The notes: generated by a model from the letters alone, not told the origin. A stretch of DNA of 64,000 bases from Planctomycetia bacterium (GCA_015709575.1 CP054190.1:2912616-2976615); one strand, 5' to 3'; numbered from the stretch's first letter, positions 35,121-44,308 are shown. Translations and numbers: made by a program.

Positions 35121-36764
35121 TCATGGTACACCCACGGCGTCCGGCTGCGAAGCGTGCAGCGACCAGACGCCCTCCAGCAGCACCAGTCCGATGCCTTCGC
35201 GAGCGGCGCGCTCCGCCGGGCCGTGCTCCCGCGCGCGGAGCCGCGGACCCAGCTCCGGGTCCGCGCGTAAACGCTCCAGCAGCGCCGTGTTCTCCCCGGT
35301 CTCGTCACTTCGCCCCACGTCCATCGCGACGAGATTCGGGCGGTGGTGCAGGATGTGCTCGCGCAACGCCTGAAACCGCGACTCGGGGGCTGCCAGGTTC
35401 TCCGGCCAGGGCTGGAATCGCAGCCCGGCGAAGTAGGCGACGCGGCTGTGATTGCTTCCGCCGAGCAGCAGCGCCCCGCGCAGCGCGGGATCCGCTCGCA
35501 GCGCGGCCGCAACCGGGCGGAGCAAGGCCGCTTCGCGATTCGGAATGCGCAGCGAGTAGATCGCCAGCGGCAACAGGACTGCGATACCCGCCCCGGTCGT
35601 GACAAGTCGGCCCCAGCGCCGCGCGCGTGCCCGCTGCGCGAGCTGCGCCAACCCCGCCGCCGCGAACGGAATGAGCAGCAGCACCACAATCAACTCGTGT
35701 CGAGGCGAGAGATAGCCGTGGCGATGCAGCAGCCAGACCGTCAGCCCGAAGTGGGCCGCTCCCGCGAACAGCAGCACGCGCAACGGGCCTTTCAGGACCA
35801 CCCGCCACCAGAGTGCCAATGCGATCAGCCCGGCGAGCGTCACCACGATGCGACCGGCGCGCAGGGTCTCCCATGCCGCGGCGGGGATCGTGAGCGCCGG
35901 CGGCAGGTCGCGGCGCTCCAGCGCGGCCAGCACACCGAGCGAAGCGCGGCCGCGATGGGCCGAAACGAACTCGCTCAGCGGCTGCTTGTCCTCCTTCGAC
36001 GACCAGCGGCCGGAAAGCTCCCAGTATGGGATCGCGACGGCGAGAAATCCGATCACGAGGAGGATTGGCGCAACGATGCGCATCCACGCGCGCTTTTCCC
36101 GAGAATCGGACAGCATGCCGATCGCGGCGGATGCGCCCGCGACGGCGCCTTCTGGGCGCGTCAGAAAGGCAAGCCCGCTGAACAATCCCGCGGCCAGCCC
36201 CGCGCGCGGACACGGTCCGTGCAGAGCAAGACCGAGGCACGCCAGGTAGAACGCCGCGTGCAATTGATCGGACATGACGTCGGCTGAAAGCCACGTGTTG
36301 AGCGGGAGCAGCGCGGCGATCAGCCCGCCCCACAGACCGGCCGCGCGATGGGCGCCGGCGTCGGCGGCCGGCGTGAGCAGCGCGGTGGTGCGCCGGCTCA
36401 GCCAGGCGCACAGCGCGATGACCGCGACGCTGGCTGACAGCGACACAGACTGCCCGGCCCGCAACCAGTAGTCCACGCTGTCGGGTGCGTGCAGTTCCGC
36501 CGGAAGGTTGATTCGTACACCCGCGACCAGCAGCGGATACAGCGGGTGCTGCACCAGCTCCGGGTTTCGCAGCGCCGCTCCGACATCGAGCGCCAGTGCC
36601 TCGCCATGACGAAGAAACGTGACGCCGTCGCGGCTGGGGATCGGCATGGCGGCGGCGAGCGTCAGGCGCCAGGCCGCGCCGATCAACAGCAATAGAAGCA
36701 CGGCAGCGGCATAGCGGCGCGGCGTCAGCCACGTCGAGAGACGTGCAACCGGCGGCGACTGCAA
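35121..36764 (-). CDS. Polytopic membrane glycosyltransferase (GT39-like)
   Basis: This 547-residue integral membrane protein has about ten hydrophobic segments. The first periplasmic loop has the acidic SRDGVTFLRHGEALALD and a PLYPLLVAG segment, as in GT-C proteins that use lipid-linked sugars. The C-terminal 130 residues are soluble (SNHSRVAYFAGLRFQPW). It leads the leftward polysaccharide operon, 40 bases before the GT4 gene. The three polytopic transferases at 17.3, 27.4 and 35.1 kb share the plan but not close sequence. Confidence 0.78.
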   Translation of the reverse strand: MQSPPVARLSTWLTPRRYAAAVLLLLLIGAAWRLTLAAAMPIPSRDGVTFLRHGEALALDVGAALRNPELVQHPLYPLLVAGVRINLPAELHAPDSVDYWLRAGQSVSLSASVAVIALCAWLSRRTTALLTPAADAGAHRAAGLWGGLIAALLPLNTWLSADVMSDQLHAAFYLACLGLALHGPCPRAGLAAGLFSGLAFLTRPEGAVAGASAAIGMLSDSREKRAWMRIVAPILLVIGFLAVAIPYWELSGRWSSKEDKQPLSEFVSAHRGRASLGVLAALERRDLPPALTIPAAAWETLRAGRIVVTLAGLIALALWWRVVLKGPLRVLLFAGAAHFGLTVWLLHRHGYLSPRHELIVVLLLIPFAAAGLAQLAQRARARRWGRLVTTGAGIAVLLPLAIYSLRIPNREAALLRPVAAALRADPALRGALLLGGSNHSRVAYFAGLRFQPWPENLAAPESRFQALREHILHHRPNLVAMDVGRSDETGENTALLERLRADPELGPRLRAREHGPAERAAREGIGLVLLEGVWSLHASQPDAVGVP

Positions 36765-36795
36765 TGCGGCATGCGGTGCGGTTGAAGCGGCGGCG

Positions 36796-36990
36796 TCAGG
36801 CGTCGTTGGCCTCCTGCCACAGCTGCAGCATCGCCTGGAAGACGGAGCTCAACCCCGCCTGCGTGGTCGTGATGAGGCCATTTTCAACGGTCGAGCGGAT
36901 GCCGGGGTCGCAGCCATTGAGAAAAAGCGAAGTGCCGGCAAACATCGCCGCCGTGCGGATCAGCCAGTTGCGGGTGGTCGTACGTCTCAT
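36796..36990 (-). CDS. Small lipoprotein
   Basis: This 64-residue protein starts at ATG 36990 (MRRTTTRNWLIRTAAMFAGTSLFLNGC), with a GGAG-containing upstream stretch (GGAGGCTC...) close to optimal. The lipobox FLNGC is followed by DPGIRSTVENGLITTTQAGLSSVFQAMLQLW, a single amphipathic helix. I do not know its role. The N-terminal Arg-rich lead, NGCDP and TVENGL pattern look like a recurrent short-lipoprotein type in planctomycetes (from memory, unverified). The short protein of the Cus operon at 11087-11269 has the same architecture but no clear sequence identity. Confidence 0.65.
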   Translation of the reverse strand: MRRTTTRNWLIRTAAMFAGTSLFLNGCDPGIRSTVENGLITTTQAGLSSVFQAMLQLWQEANDA

Positions 36991-37181
36991 GAGCGGAGGC
37001 TCCAATCGGGTGACGGGCGAATTGTACGCCGGTCAGTCAAGGGCCGGAATCCGCGCGTCGCGGCCGGCACGAATCCTGATACCCGCGCGGCCGCCGGAGG
37101 GTTGCGGGCCGGCTGGCAGGGTTGATGGCAGTGGCCGGCCCTGGGCGGGCGCTGATCGGCGCCGGAATCCGCCGATCGGCG

Positions 37182-38120
37182 TCAAAGCTCGCCACCCAGC
37201 GACCGCCAATGGCGCATGGCAATGCCGGCCGCTGCGGATGCAGCCGCGGTGACGCACGCGATCTCCACGACTCCGCGAATCCGGGCTTCGGTCGCATGAG
37301 GCTCAGCCTCACCAGGGGCGGGCTGCACGGCAGCAGCCGCCGCCGTGCCGATGGCGCGCGCGGCGAATGGCGCGCTCAGGAGCAGAACCAGGCTCGAGCG
37401 GGGGAAATCCGCGCCGACATAGTGCATTCCCACAGCGGCGGCGACGATTGCAGTGACCCGTGCGGCGCGACCGACGGCGGCGGCCGAACCGGCGCTGCCG
37501 ATGGCAATTGCGGCTGCGGGCGCCGCCACGGACAGGGCCGCACAATAGACGGACAGCTTGCCGAAGCCCGACGACCAGAAGACGACCGACGCGCTCATCA
37601 GCAGGACAGCGGCGGTGGTTGGCAGCGTAACCGAGGGAGTTCGGACTGCCGGACGGTCCGGCGATTGGAGCTGGTCGCCCCGCCAAAGCCACGCCGCGGC
37701 GCCGCCGACCAACGCCGCGTAGAACGTGCCGCCTTCGACGATCGCCGGCGTGCCCAGCCGGGCAGCGCCCGCTGCGACGATTCCCACGGTGAGCATCGAG
37801 AATTGCACGCGCGAAGCGAACGCAAGCGCGGTGATCAGCAGCGGCAGCGCGAGCACCGCCGGCAGCAGCGTCAGCCACTCCCAACGCTGTCCGAACGTGA
37901 TCCCGGTCGGGCCGACCGCAGCAACCAGGCCCAGCGCTGCGCCGACGGCCGACGCGAGCAGGGCCGCTGCGCCGCGGAGGCTATCCCCGACGCAAAGCGG
38001 CCCTGCCGGTTGTTGTGTGCACGATCGCAGGCGCCCGAGGGCGAGCCGGGCAAGCAGCGAAACCATCAGCGCCGCGGCGACGGCGACGCACAGTCCCCGT
38101 GCGAGCGCTTCGAGCATCAC
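37182..38120 (-). CDS. Uncharacterised integral membrane protein
   Basis: This 312-residue, strongly hydrophobic Ala-rich protein has about nine predicted helices and short loops. I find no catalytic or transporter motif that identifies it. Two adjacent starts (38120 and 38117) are in frame. It lies 19 bases before the yceI-like gene stop on the same strand. Composition and strand suit a real gene, but function is unknown. Confidence 0.6.
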   Translation of the reverse strand: MMLEALARGLCVAVAAALMVSLLARLALGRLRSCTQQPAGPLCVGDSLRGAAALLASAVGAALGLVAAVGPTGITFGQRWEWLTLLPAVLALPLLITALAFASRVQFSMLTVGIVAAGAARLGTPAIVEGGTFYAALVGGAAAWLWRGDQLQSPDRPAVRTPSVTLPTTAAVLLMSASVVFWSSGFGKLSVYCAALSVAAPAAAIAIGSAGSAAAVGRAARVTAIVAAAVGMHYVGADFPRSSLVLLLSAPFAARAIGTAAAAAVQPAPGEAEPHATEARIRGVVEIACVTAAASAAAGIAMRHWRSLGGEL

Positions 38121-38139
38121 GACTCACCGCCCCACGCGG

Positions 38140-38712
38140 CTACTTCTTGACGCACTCGAGACCGAGCATCAGCGTCACTTCATCGCTCAGCGCATTCTCA
38201 TCGACCTTCATGCCGAAGTCGCTGCGCTTGACGGTGAAGGTGCTGGCCACGCCGACGAGGCTGCTGCCGCCGCGGCCCTTGCCCTTGCCGGTGATCTCGA
38301 TACGGGCCTTCACCTCGCGGGTCTGGCCGTGCATGGTCATGTCGCCGGTGACCTCGATGCCGCCATCGACGGCGCGGGCGGACTTGCTCTTGAATGCAAT
38401 GAGGGGGTGTTCGGCGGCGTTGAAGTAATCCGGGGAGCGCAGGTGCTGGTCGCGCTTCTCATTGGCGGTGTCGATGCTGGCGACCTTCACCTCCATCTCG
38501 ACCGCGGTCGCTGACGGATCAGCGTCGTCGAGCGTGATCTTGCCGGAGAATTCGTTGAAGCGGCCGTAGAAGTGCGCCACGTTCATGTGCTTGACGCGAA
38601 ACACGACGCTCGAGTGCACCGTGTCCACGGCGTATGTGTCGGCCGCGGACGCCGAAGCGGCTGAAAGAAAGAGCGCCGCCGACGCCATCACCATCCCGAT
38701 TCGCGAGATCAT
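38140..38712 (-). CDS. YceI family periplasmic lipid-binding-like protein
   Basis: This 190-residue exported protein starts at ATG 38712 with a signal peptide ending SAASASAADTY. The mature part is a YceI lipocalin-like barrel: YAVDTVHSSVVFRVKHMNVAHFYGRFNEFSGKI is the classic N-terminal strand pair, then DQHLRSPDYFNAAEHPLIAFKSKS, DMTMHGQTREV and FTVKRSDFGMKV, which follow the family pattern closely. YceI proteins bind long isoprenoid or polyprenyl lipids in the periplasm. Function in this organism is not shown by context. Confidence 0.9.
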   Translation of the reverse strand: MISRIGMVMASAALFLSAASASAADTYAVDTVHSSVVFRVKHMNVAHFYGRFNEFSGKITLDDADPSATAVEMEVKVASIDTANEKRDQHLRSPDYFNAAEHPLIAFKSKSARAVDGGIEVTGDMTMHGQTREVKARIEITGKGKGRGGSSLVGVASTFTVKRSDFGMKVDENALSDEVTLMLGLECVKK

Positions 38713-38794
38713 CACGCATACTCCCTTAGGGGTCATGAAATCCACTCAGCCGACCCGCGTCGCGGTCGCACCGTGCGCCGTCGCGGGTCGGATG

Positions 38795-39805
38795 TCAGGT
38801 CTCGTTTCGCAGGCGGCGCTCCTCGATCTCTCGCTCGCGCAGCGCGGCGCTATGACGCTCCAGCTTCTGCCGCTCGATGTAGCTGAGCGACGCGATGCCA
38901 TGTTCGTGCACCTTGCGCAGAATGCGATCCACCTCGACGGCAAAATCGGCAGCCTCATCGGTGCGCCGTTCCCACCCGCCGGGATTCGGGTTGGCCGGCG
39001 CGGATGATCCGCTGCGCCGCCCGAACCACCCGCCGGTGCGCTGCCGCGCGGCGGGGCCGCGGGTGCGTGCCGCGTAGCCGAAATCCTCCTGGATGTGACC
39101 GTGCCTGGCTGCCTGGTACTGCTGCCAGGCGCTCGATGCGCCGAACAGTCCCAGGATGATAAGCATGAAGAACTGGTTCATGATCCCATAGACGACGAAC
39201 CCCGCCCCACCGACGACACCCGCCTGGGCCGCGAGCATCGTCGCGCGCTGCAGGCCCATCGGCTTCCAGAGAATCGCCCGCAGCAGCTGGCCGCCATCCA
39301 TCGGGTAGACCGGCAGCATGTTGAACCAGAAGAGCAGCAGGTTGATCGCCAGGAACATGGTGAGGTACAGCTGCCAGACCTCGGTCGTGCCCGGCCAGAA
39401 CCACGCGCCTGAAAAGGGAATCAGGAACCGCGGATCGAACTGGCCGGTGGAGCCAAACAGCACCAAGGCGCTCCCCGTCGCCAGCACGACGTTCACAGCC
39501 GGGCCGGCGGCCACGGTCACGAACTGCGCCCAGGGCGTCATGGGCGCCTCGGCGAAGGCCAGCCCGCCCAGCGGCCACAGCAGGATGTCATGCGCCCGAC
39601 CGCCGACCGAGCGCGCTCCGAAGCAGTGTCCGAACTCGTGCAGCAGCACAATCCCGAACAGCATCGTGATGAAAATCGCCTCCTCGCGCCAATCCGACCC
39701 GGCGGAGTACAGCCGAAAACCGGCGTAGAGAATGAACAGGATGTGAATCCGCACGGTCACGTCGAACCACCGGCCGATCGAGACCGCGCCGTTCAGAAAA
39801 TCCAT
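38795..39805 (-). CDS. Site-2 protease-like zinc metallopeptidase (M50 family)
   Basis: This 336-residue membrane peptidase starts at ATG 39805. The zinc site HEFGHCFGA lies in the second helix and the third ligand in PVYPMDGGQLLRAIL, both typical of M50/SpoIVFB-type proteases that cut within membranes. Four to six helices fill the first 220 residues. The C-terminal cytoplasmic tail is charged and helical (EVDRILRKVHEHGIASLSYIERQKLERHSAALRERE), a module often attached to bacterial rhomboid and M50 proteins. It follows the NUDIX gene by 38 bases on the same strand. Confidence 0.88.
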   Translation of the reverse strand: MDFLNGAVSIGRWFDVTVRIHILFILYAGFRLYSAGSDWREEAIFITMLFGIVLLHEFGHCFGARSVGGRAHDILLWPLGGLAFAEAPMTPWAQFVTVAAGPAVNVVLATGSALVLFGSTGQFDPRFLIPFSGAWFWPGTTEVWQLYLTMFLAINLLLFWFNMLPVYPMDGGQLLRAILWKPMGLQRATMLAAQAGVVGGAGFVVYGIMNQFFMLIILGLFGASSAWQQYQAARHGHIQEDFGYAARTRGPAARQRTGGWFGRRSGSSAPANPNPGGWERRTDEAADFAVEVDRILRKVHEHGIASLSYIERQKLERHSAALREREIEERRLRNET

Positions 39806-39843
39806 CCGACACACTCCAACCCGTGGCGGCCGCCCGCAAGCCG

Positions 39844-40371
39844 TCAGGCCGCGAACTCCTCCCGCCATCGATCATAGAACAGGATTCCAGCGATGGACTT
39901 CGCGTCCATGATGCGGCCATCGCGAACGGCCGCGAGCGCTGCGCTGACCGCCATCGGCTCCACGCGGATGCACTCGCCCGCGTCGAGCGATTGCGCCCCG
40001 CCGGTCAGCCCGGTGGCCGCGAACAGGTGCAGCACCTCCGTGCAGATGCCGGGGGAGGAATAAAAGCGGGTGAGCGGCGTGACGACCGCGGCCGAGTAGC
40101 CGGTTTCCTCGCGAAGCTCGCGGGCCGCACACGTCAGCGGCGCTTCACCCGGCTCGAGCGTGCCGGCCGGCAACTCCAGCAGCTCCGCACCGGCGGCGAC
40201 GCGCCAGTTGCGGATCAGCACGATGCGACCGTCGGCGAGCACCGGCAGGATGACGGCCGCGCCGGGGTGGGCAACGATTTCATGCGCGTGCTCGCGACCG
40301 GACGGGTCGCGCCGCAGAGCGCGAACGACGTCGAACTTGGGCGATCGGTGGAGTACCTGGCCGAGCGACAT
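39844..40371 (-). CDS. NUDIX hydrolase, ADP-ribose pyrophosphatase-like
   Basis: This 175-residue enzyme hydrolyses nucleoside diphosphates linked to another group. The Nudix box is complete: GTLEPGEAPLTCAARELREETGY (G-x5-E-x7-RELREETG). N-terminal elements VILPVLADGRIVLIRNWRVAAGAELLELPAG match the ADP-ribose pyrophosphatase subgroup, including the RQ/RN strand before the box. ATG 40371 is preferred; TTG 40386 is also open. The gene precedes the M50 peptidase. Confidence 0.9.
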   Translation of the reverse strand: MSLGQVLHRSPKFDVVRALRRDPSGREHAHEIVAHPGAAVILPVLADGRIVLIRNWRVAAGAELLELPAGTLEPGEAPLTCAARELREETGYSAAVVTPLTRFYSSPGICTEVLHLFAATGLTGGAQSLDAGECIRVEPMAVSAALAAVRDGRIMDAKSIAGILFYDRWREEFAA

Positions 40372-40701
40372 TCGCACCTGTCCCAACGCCTTGCTGTCCG
40401 CCGGTTCGGCGATTCGGAACGAGCGCTCGGAGCGCCGCTCGACCCGCCTCCGCCCCCGACTTCGTGGAACAGGGCCAGCGGTGCAGTTCGGCGCACGATA
40501 CCGCGCCGTGTCGGCGGAAATTCTATCCGCCCCGGCAGGTCGCGGCCGGATGGACGGGACGAATTCGATCGGGGCGGACCGGGCGTCGGCAGGCGGACGA
40601 GCACGGCCCCCGTGCGGTCAAACGTCGGGCGTCCCGGTTGCTTGGCCGCGCCGAGCATCGCGAGGAATCCCATCAGACCGAGCGGGGGGCGGCCCGGCGG
40701 G
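40372..40701. other. Intergenic stretch without a supported gene
   Basis: About 330 bases separate the NUDIX start from the end of the phosphoesterase gene; both are leftward. It should hold the NUDIX promoter. Several open frames run through it, but all are Arg/Pro-rich shadows. I could not identify a promoter, terminator or repeat. Confidence 0.4.
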
Positions 40702-41514
40702 CTAGCGCCCCTCGAGCAGGCGGGTGCCGAGCAGGTCGTCGAGCAGCGGCTCGGCCAGGATTTTCTGCACGGTCTTTTCGACGTCGTACTCAAGCCGCAC
40801 AAACTCAACGCTCTCGATCGTGCAACCCAGCGCAACGGCGGTGAGGGCGTCCTTGGGACCGCGGCCGCGATCGTGGATCACGACGTAGCTGGCGCGGAAG
40901 TCCTTGTCGCGCGGCTGGCCGACGGAGCCGACGTTGATGATCGCGCGCTCCTCCTCCACCTCGAAATAGGGGGAGTCGGGCAGCTCGGCGGGCGGATCAA
41001 AATAGGGGTCGTCCAGAAACACGCCCGGCTGGTGCGTGTGGCCGACGAAGCACAATTGGGCTTCCATCCGCTCGAAGTTGGCCATCACCTTCTGCGGATT
41101 CGTGAAAACGTCCTCGGGGAAGATGTACTCGTTGATCGGCCGGCGGGGCGAGGCGTGCACGTACAGCACCTCGTTCTCCTCCATGCGGATCGGCAGCCCG
41201 CCGAGGAAGCGCCAGCGTTCGTTCCGCAGCTTCTTATCCGGCTCGGACTCCAGCAGTTGCCGGGTCCAGTACGCGGCCCGCTCGGCCGGCGGATTAAAGT
41301 TGCACGGCTCGTACAGCACAGCGTGATCGTGATTGCCCATGATGCAGACCCGGCAGCGCGACCGCACGAGGTCCAGGCACTCCTTCGGGTTCGGACCGTA
41401 GCCGATCACGTCGCCGAGACAGACGATTTCCTTGATGCCGCGCTTGTCGATGTCGGCAAGCACGGTCTCGAGGGCTTCGAGGTTGGAATGAATATCACTG
41501 ATGATCGCGTACAT
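40702..41514 (-). CDS. YfcE-type metallophosphoesterase
   Basis: This 270-residue calcineurin-like phosphoesterase starts at ATG 41514. The dimetal motifs occur in order: DIHSN (residues about 6-10), GDVIGYGPNP, GNHDHA, and late GHTHQP, with NVGSVGQPRD following as in the YfcE/MJ0936 group. About 60 residues are added around the middle (EPDKKLRNERWRFLGGLP). The substrate is probably a phosphodiester, but sequence alone cannot tell. The ORF is open for four more codons upstream (MSEA). Confidence 0.9.
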   Translation of the reverse strand: MYAIISDIHSNLEALETVLADIDKRGIKEIVCLGDVIGYGPNPKECLDLVRSRCRVCIMGNHDHAVLYEPCNFNPPAERAAYWTRQLLESEPDKKLRNERWRFLGGLPIRMEENEVLYVHASPRRPINEYIFPEDVFTNPQKVMANFERMEAQLCFVGHTHQPGVFLDDPYFDPPAELPDSPYFEVEEERAIINVGSVGQPRDKDFRASYVVIHDRGRGPKDALTAVALGCTIESVEFVRLEYDVEKTVQKILAEPLLDDLLGTRLLEGR

Positions 41515-41549
41515 CGCTTCACTCAAACCGGCGGCGAATCACGCCGCAG

Positions 41550-41750
41550 TTACACACCATGCTCAGATTTGCGGGCCCCCGCGGGCAGCTCGCCCAAGAC
41601 CAGCTCCAGCCATCCTGCGCCGATGCGATAGACCCTGCCGCAACGGGTGCACCGAACCCCCGGCGGCGGACCTTCGTCGGCCTGCAACGCACCGCGACAG
41701 GAAGGCTCGGCACAGGCCAGCAGGCGCAGCAACTCCGGATCCGGGATCAT
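41550..41750 (-). CDS. Trm112-like zinc-ribbon protein
   Basis: This 66-residue protein (ATG 41750, MIPDPELLRLLACAEPSC) matches the Trm112/UPF0434 layout. It has an N-terminal LLxLLACP-like strand with the first two cysteines (CAEPSC), then a turn, RCTRCGRVYRIGAGWLELVL with the second CxxC, and the terminal hydrophobic strand. Trm112 proteins activate methyltransferases acting on tRNA, rRNA or release factors. No clear partner is adjacent. It is transcribed divergently from nadC, about 190 bases apart. Confidence 0.8.
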   Translation of the reverse strand: MIPDPELLRLLACAEPSCRGALQADEGPPPGVRCTRCGRVYRIGAGWLELVLGELPAGARKSEHGV

Positions 41751-41937
41751 ATTCACGCCCGACGGCCGGACATTTCGTTCCTCGCACTCGACAACGCCGG
41801 CCCCGTCGCGACCGCACGAAGGATCGCGTGCTAGCCGTCCGCTGCGCGAAGACGGGGTAGACTACGCTCGCCGGCGATGGGCTGCAATTGGCGGGCCAGG
41901 GCGAGAATCGGCGCGGAAAGCCCGCAATGAGCGGCAG

Positions 41938-42921
41938 ATGGCGCGATTCGGCCGCAGGATCGGCCGCGGCCGACCGGGTTGGGAGCGATCGGGAGAAGCT
42001 GTGCCACGCGTTGAGCCGCCGACATGGAGCCGAATCACGCGGATGCTCGTGGAGGCGGCGTTCGAAGAAGACCTCGGCGCGGCGGGGGATCTCTCCGCGC
42101 GGTTGCTGCCGGACCCCCAGCGGGTCTGCCGCGGCCGCGTGACACCGCGACAGGCGGGGGTGGTGTGCGGGCTGGCGCTGGGGCCGCTGCTGGTCGAGGC
42201 ATACCGCGCCAAGACAGGCGCGACGATCGAACTGGTCGAGGTCGGCGTTCACGACGGGGATTCGTGCTCAGCCGGCGCCCCGATCGCGGAGATTCGCGGG
42301 GCGCATTCGGCGGTGCTGTCGTTCGAGCGAACGCTGCTCAACTTCGTCGGGCGGATGAGCGGCGTGGCAACGCTGACGGCGCGGTACGTGGAGGCGGCGC
42401 GGTGCGCAGAGGCGGGACGGGGACACGGATCGCACGGGCCGCTGGTGGTGGACACGCGCAAGACGATCCCCGGATGGCGCGAGCTGGACAAGTACAGCGT
42501 GCGGGCCGGCGGTGGGACGAATCACCGCATGGGGCTGTACGACGCGGTGCTGATCAAGGACAACCACCTCGCGGGGCTGCCGCTTGCGTCGCTCGGGGAG
42601 GCGCTGGGAGCGATGATCACGCGAGCGGATCGCGCGGCGGCGTTCGTGGAGGTGGAGGTAGACTCGCTGGAGCAACTCGACGCGGTGCTGCGCGTGGCGG
42701 GGGTCGATGTGATCCTGCTGGACAATTTCTCGACGGATGAGCTGGCGGAGGCGGTGCGACGACGGGATGCGCTAAGAGCGCGGACGCGCGTGATGCTGGA
42801 GGCGAGCGGCGGCGTGACGCTTGCGAACATCGGGGCGGTCGCGACCACGGGGGTGGACCGGATCGCGGTCGGGGCGATTACGCACTCGGCGGTGCAGTTG
42901 GACGTGGGGCTGGATTTTTAG
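41938..42921 (+). CDS. nadC: Nicotinate-nucleotide pyrophosphorylase (carboxylating)
   Basis: This enzyme (also called quinolinate phosphoribosyltransferase) converts quinolinate and PRPP to nicotinate mononucleotide in de novo NAD synthesis. The strongest family block is DTRKTIPGWRELDKYSVRAG followed by GGTNHRMGLYDAVLIKDNHL, with the catalytic Arg/Lys/His residues, then VEVEVDSLEQL, ILLDNFS, LEASGGV and DRIAVGAITHS. All expected blocks are present in about 327 residues. The start is uncertain: ATG 41938 gives an extra basic lead, and GTG 42001 gives a family-length protein. No other nad gene is adjacent. Confidence 0.95.
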   Translation: MARFGRRIGRGRPGWERSGEAVPRVEPPTWSRITRMLVEAAFEEDLGAAGDLSARLLPDPQRVCRGRVTPRQAGVVCGLALGPLLVEAYRAKTGATIELVEVGVHDGDSCSAGAPIAEIRGAHSAVLSFERTLLNFVGRMSGVATLTARYVEAARCAEAGRGHGSHGPLVVDTRKTIPGWRELDKYSVRAGGGTNHRMGLYDAVLIKDNHLAGLPLASLGEALGAMITRADRAAAFVEVEVDSLEQLDAVLRVAGVDVILLDNFSTDELAEAVRRRDALRARTRVMLEASGGVTLANIGAVATTGVDRIAVGAITHSAVQLDVGLDF

Positions 42922-42994
42922 AGCTTATCGCACAATCGCAGAGCCGGCCGATGTTGCGGTGACAACGGTAGCGGCGGGGACGAGCAAAGACCGA

Positions 42995-44248
42995 TCACCT
43001 TTGCTGGCCATGCGATACCTGGTTCGGCAGCTCTCGGTTCGTATACCTTTGGTACAATTCCTCGAGCGCTTTCCACTGGGGCCTGCCGTCAAACTTCTCA
43101 GGCATCTGCCAAGGCAAAATGCGTACCCGGTACACATTCTTGTACTCGGTTGCCCAGCAACAGTGCCGATCCTGTTGTGACATCCGATCGAAGTACCCTA
43201 GTTCGTCAGCATGCGAGCAATAGAAAAACAGATCCTCAAAGTACTCACCGCGCGTTGTCGCGTACTCTGCGAGCATTGAACTAATCGCACTGACGAAGCA
43301 CCGTTGTCCGCGTTTTCTCGCGTTGGCGCGGTAACCGTCCAGCATCCGTATGGAGCTAAAGTAGGCGTTGTACCGCTGCGACGGAATGCTCGGGGCGCCA
43401 ATAAATACCGGCGGTTCGGACGTTACGTACCCGTCGCAACGTGCCGTGGCTGTCAACACCGCCTCGGCTGATGCAAGGTCCAATCTCCACAAGCTCACGT
43501 AGCCAACAAGTTGGCCGGATACTGTGATGAAGCGGAAGCTCTCGGGCTCCGACTCCAGCTTCTCCCAGGCTCGGTTCGCGGCAGCAACCGGAATCCCAGC
43601 GTCGACGCTGCGCTCGCGCCCATACCGATGCGAAATCCCGCCGTTATGCCCCAGAATGAACGCCATACTGGCGAACACCGATTGCAGGCGATACTGCGCA
43701 CTGCGGAGATCCTGTACGCTCTTTACCGCGAACGTCACGTCTTCGTGATGCGGTGCGTCGCCCCAATCGACAACCGAGTACCTCGCCTCGCCGCGAGACG
43801 CCCAATGAAGTCCGCGCGCGGGCATCGTCGGAGCGGGGGACAGACGCAACCACTCCGGAGCGCCAGCATACATCGTTTCCATCGCGCAGTTGAAGCGGTA
43901 CACGGCATCCCGGACCGCGTTCCGTCCGCGAACTCCCAGCTTCGGCTGGATCATGTCGCGGATCGTCGCGTCTAGAATAATGATGCAGCCGTTGGGATGA
44001 CTACTGAGGTTCCGAAGCCGCTCGAGTATCGCTGCCGTCGTTTTACGCCCCTCTAGCCTAGCTGCACAAGTGCTCAGCATGCGTTGGGCGTTCTCGACGT
44101 CGGCTGCCGAAGCTGGTCGCACTGCACGTCCTCTGGTAGTAGCTGAGGTTCGAACCCGCTGATCGGGCAACGGAATCAATATGCGATCAAATGCGAACGA
44201 ACGATATCGCAACGATCGCATTTTGTCGCGTCCCAAAAAAAAACGCAT
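42995..44248 (-). CDS. Unrecognised protein next to the IS5-family element
   Basis: I cannot assign a family with confidence. From ATG 44248 (MRFFLGRDKM) or 44221 (MRSLRYRS) it encodes about 417 or 408 residues. The N-terminal third is charged (ADVENAQRMLSTCAARLEG, NLSSHPNGCIIILDATIRDMI). The middle has FAVKSVQDLRSAQYRLQSVF, and the part from about residue 230 (FRFITVSGQLVGYVSLWRLDL, SSIRMLDGYRANARKRGQ) faintly resembles an acetyltransferase (GNAT) fold. The region is visibly less GC-rich and has more AT-rich codons than its neighbours, as in transferred DNA. The IS lies 39 bases upstream and may have removed the native promoter or N terminus. Confidence 0.6.
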   Translation of the reverse strand: MRFFLGRDKMRSLRYRSFAFDRILIPLPDQRVRTSATTRGRAVRPASAADVENAQRMLSTCAARLEGRKTTAAILERLRNLSSHPNGCIIILDATIRDMIQPKLGVRGRNAVRDAVYRFNCAMETMYAGAPEWLRLSPAPTMPARGLHWASRGEARYSVVDWGDAPHHEDVTFAVKSVQDLRSAQYRLQSVFASMAFILGHNGGISHRYGRERSVDAGIPVAAANRAWEKLESEPESFRFITVSGQLVGYVSLWRLDLASAEAVLTATARCDGYVTSEPPVFIGAPSIPSQRYNAYFSSIRMLDGYRANARKRGQRCFVSAISSMLAEYATTRGEYFEDLFFYCSHADELGYFDRMSQQDRHCCWATEYKNVYRVRILPWQMPEKFDGRPQWKALEELYQRYTNRELPNQVSHGQQR

Positions 44249-44286
44249 CGGAATGCGCGGCGCCAACCCCGGGTTTGGTGGGGGGT

Positions 44287-44308
44287 CTAGGTTCTGTTTG
44301 ACGGATCG
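44287..44308 (+). repeat. Left terminal inverted repeat of the IS5-family element
   Basis: These 22 bases beginning CTAGGTTCTG are the exact reverse complement of 45215-45236. The transposase stop codon lies inside. Confidence 0.92.
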
